DNA from: Clostridia bacterium
GTDB lineage: Bacteria > Bacillota > Clostridia > Christensenellales > Aristaeellaceae
Assembly (NCBI GenBank): GCA_017428385.1
Contig: JAFRQX010000038.1
Coordinates: forward strand, 124,001 to 188,000
Length of the DNA: 64,000 bases
Direction of reading: 5' to 3'
This document shows positions 63,247-64,000 of the stretch, piece by piece. The position numbers were made by a program, and so were the translations under genes. The notes under the pieces are model-generated. The model searched no databases. It was not told the DNA's origin and saw only the letters and a list, made by a program, of their open reading frames with translations. Positions within the stretch are counted from its first letter, which is position 1. Each line of letters starts with the position of its first letter.

Positions 63247-64000
63247 ATGAAAAAACTGTTTGCTTTTCTTTTAGTTGCTGTGATGACGTTCTCCCTGCTC
63301 AGCTTTGCACAGGCTGATGACGGATACACCATCCGTATTTACAGCAACTCCAATTCCACCGAGCGGACTACCTGGCTGATTGATAAAGCCAAGGAAGCCG
63401 GTTTCAACATCTCCATCGACGACAACTCCATCATTTCCGGTGATACCGCAGCTGTACAGGCTGCCAATGAAAACAAAGACGGCGACCTGGTTTTCGGCCT
63501 GAACGAAGTCCGCTGGTCCCAGATGGTTAACGGCCAGTACGAAAACCTGAAGGTGATGGACTGGACTCCCACCTGGGCTGACAAAGTCGGAGAGTACAAA
63601 TTTGACGGCAAAGCTTACGGCCTTGTGATCCAGAACATCCTGATGCTGTATCGGACCGATGAATTCGGCACCAACGGTGAAGCGATCAAATTCGATCACT
63701 GGGCAGACCTGGCTGACAGCAACTTTAAGTGGTATCGTCAGAACAAAGTCGGCGGCACCACGAACATGAATACCAACAACGCTATGCTGTATGCCTTCAC
63801 CGATCCGGAATCTCCTGCCGGCGGCATCTCCATTGAAGGATGGAAGAAACTGTGGAAATACTGCGCTGACGGCGTTGTATTCACTGATGACAAGTACGGC
63901 CTGAATCCCCTGATCCGGGGCGATGTCCAGGTGTCTACCTTCTACTCCTCTTCCCTTTACGGAGAAATCACCTCTACGTCTGATAACCCCACCTATGAAC
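63247..64000 (+). CDS. Extracellular solute-binding protein, partial
   Basis: 251 codons are visible before the window ends. The signal peptide covers residues 1-23 (KKLFAFLLVAVMTFSLLSFAQA), again without a lipoprotein Cys. The mature part begins DGYTIRIYSNSNSTERTTWLIDKAKEAGFNI and contains DGKAYGLVIQNILMLYRTD, a pattern of iron(III)- or thiamine-type and other family-1 binding proteins. AGGAGG lies upstream of the ATG, behind a good promoter. Permease and ATPase genes would be expected to the right. Ligand uncertain. Confidence 0.82.
   Translation, partial: MKKLFAFLLVAVMTFSLLSFAQADDGYTIRIYSNSNSTERTTWLIDKAKEAGFNISIDDNSIISGDTAAVQAANENKDGDLVFGLNEVRWSQMVNGQYENLKVMDWTPTWADKVGEYKFDGKAYGLVIQNILMLYRTDEFGTNGEAIKFDHWADLADSNFKWYRQNKVGGTTNMNTNNAMLYAFTDPESPAGGISIEGWKKLWKYCADGVVFTDDKYGLNPLIRGDVQVSTFYSSSLYGEITSTSDNPTYE

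Overview
The window looks like chromosomal core DNA from a strictly anaerobic member of the Bacillota, class Clostridia. The evidence is mostly gene content and order: a CIRCE-controlled groES-groEL pair; tilS-hpt-ftsH; cdaA-cdaR; yicC-remA-gmk-rpoZ-coaBC; rsfS beside nadD-yqeK; DnaD-like and DnaI-like replication proteins; VanW; an NfnAB-type flavoprotein pair; and an oxygen-sensitive radical-SAM activase. Starts are often TTG or GTG behind strong Shine-Dalgarno sequences. I see no integrase, transposase, prophage, CRISPR array or rRNA. The only tRNA is tRNA-Trp(CCA). An order-level placement (for example near Christensenellales) would be a guess.

Layout. 0-9 kb: M18 aminopeptidase, mutY (opposite strand), groES-groEL, a homoserine O-acetyltransferase-type metA, and a tldD-tldE pair. 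9-10 kb: an S23-type four-helix-bundle protein beside a long imperfect stem, then tRNA-Trp. 9.8-19.8 kb: a carbohydrate module with two paralogous AraC regulators, two LplB/LplC-type permeases, a large solute-binding protein and three Gfo/Idh/MocA oxidoreductases; no dedicated ATPase is present. 19.9-26 kb: a TrmH-type methyltransferase and an unrecognised 1722-residue protein with an actin/Hsp70-type ATPase domain at its C-terminus. 26-30 kb: galE, a sugar nucleotidyltransferase and a polyprenyl sugar-phosphate transferase (surface glycan). 30-37.5 kb: a GYPQ-rich membrane protein, tilS, hpt, ftsH and vanW. 37.6-45.8 kb: fba, nfnAB-like genes, a replication block (dnaD-like, dnaI-like), an ArsC/Spx-like protein, a radical-SAM activase and nagA. 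45.8-51 kb: yicC-remA-gmk-rpoZ-coaBC, rsfS and a nadD-yqeK fusion. 51-64 kb: rpsT, two secreted proteins, a nucleoside-type BMP ABC transporter, cdaA-cdaR with three trailing genes, and the start of another solute-binding protein.

The most unusual content is between the genes. Two families of intergenic DNA recur across the whole window. The first is arrays of short perfect hairpins whose stems differ but whose 7-nt linkers are constant (ATGATAT or RTGAAAT); one subtype ends in a shared tag, GTGATTATAGTGTTTA. The second is a dispersed element that starts TAATGAATACTG, continues with 7-nt direct repeats (AAAACTT), and is often flanked by hairpins; other intergenic tracts use different heptamers. 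Two locally covarying structured elements (near 9.1 kb and 18.2 kb) and several hairpins that overlap stop codons add to this. With the 1722-residue protein, these are the best candidates for something undescribed. All functional statements rest on reading the sequence and on knowledge of families; no database search was run.
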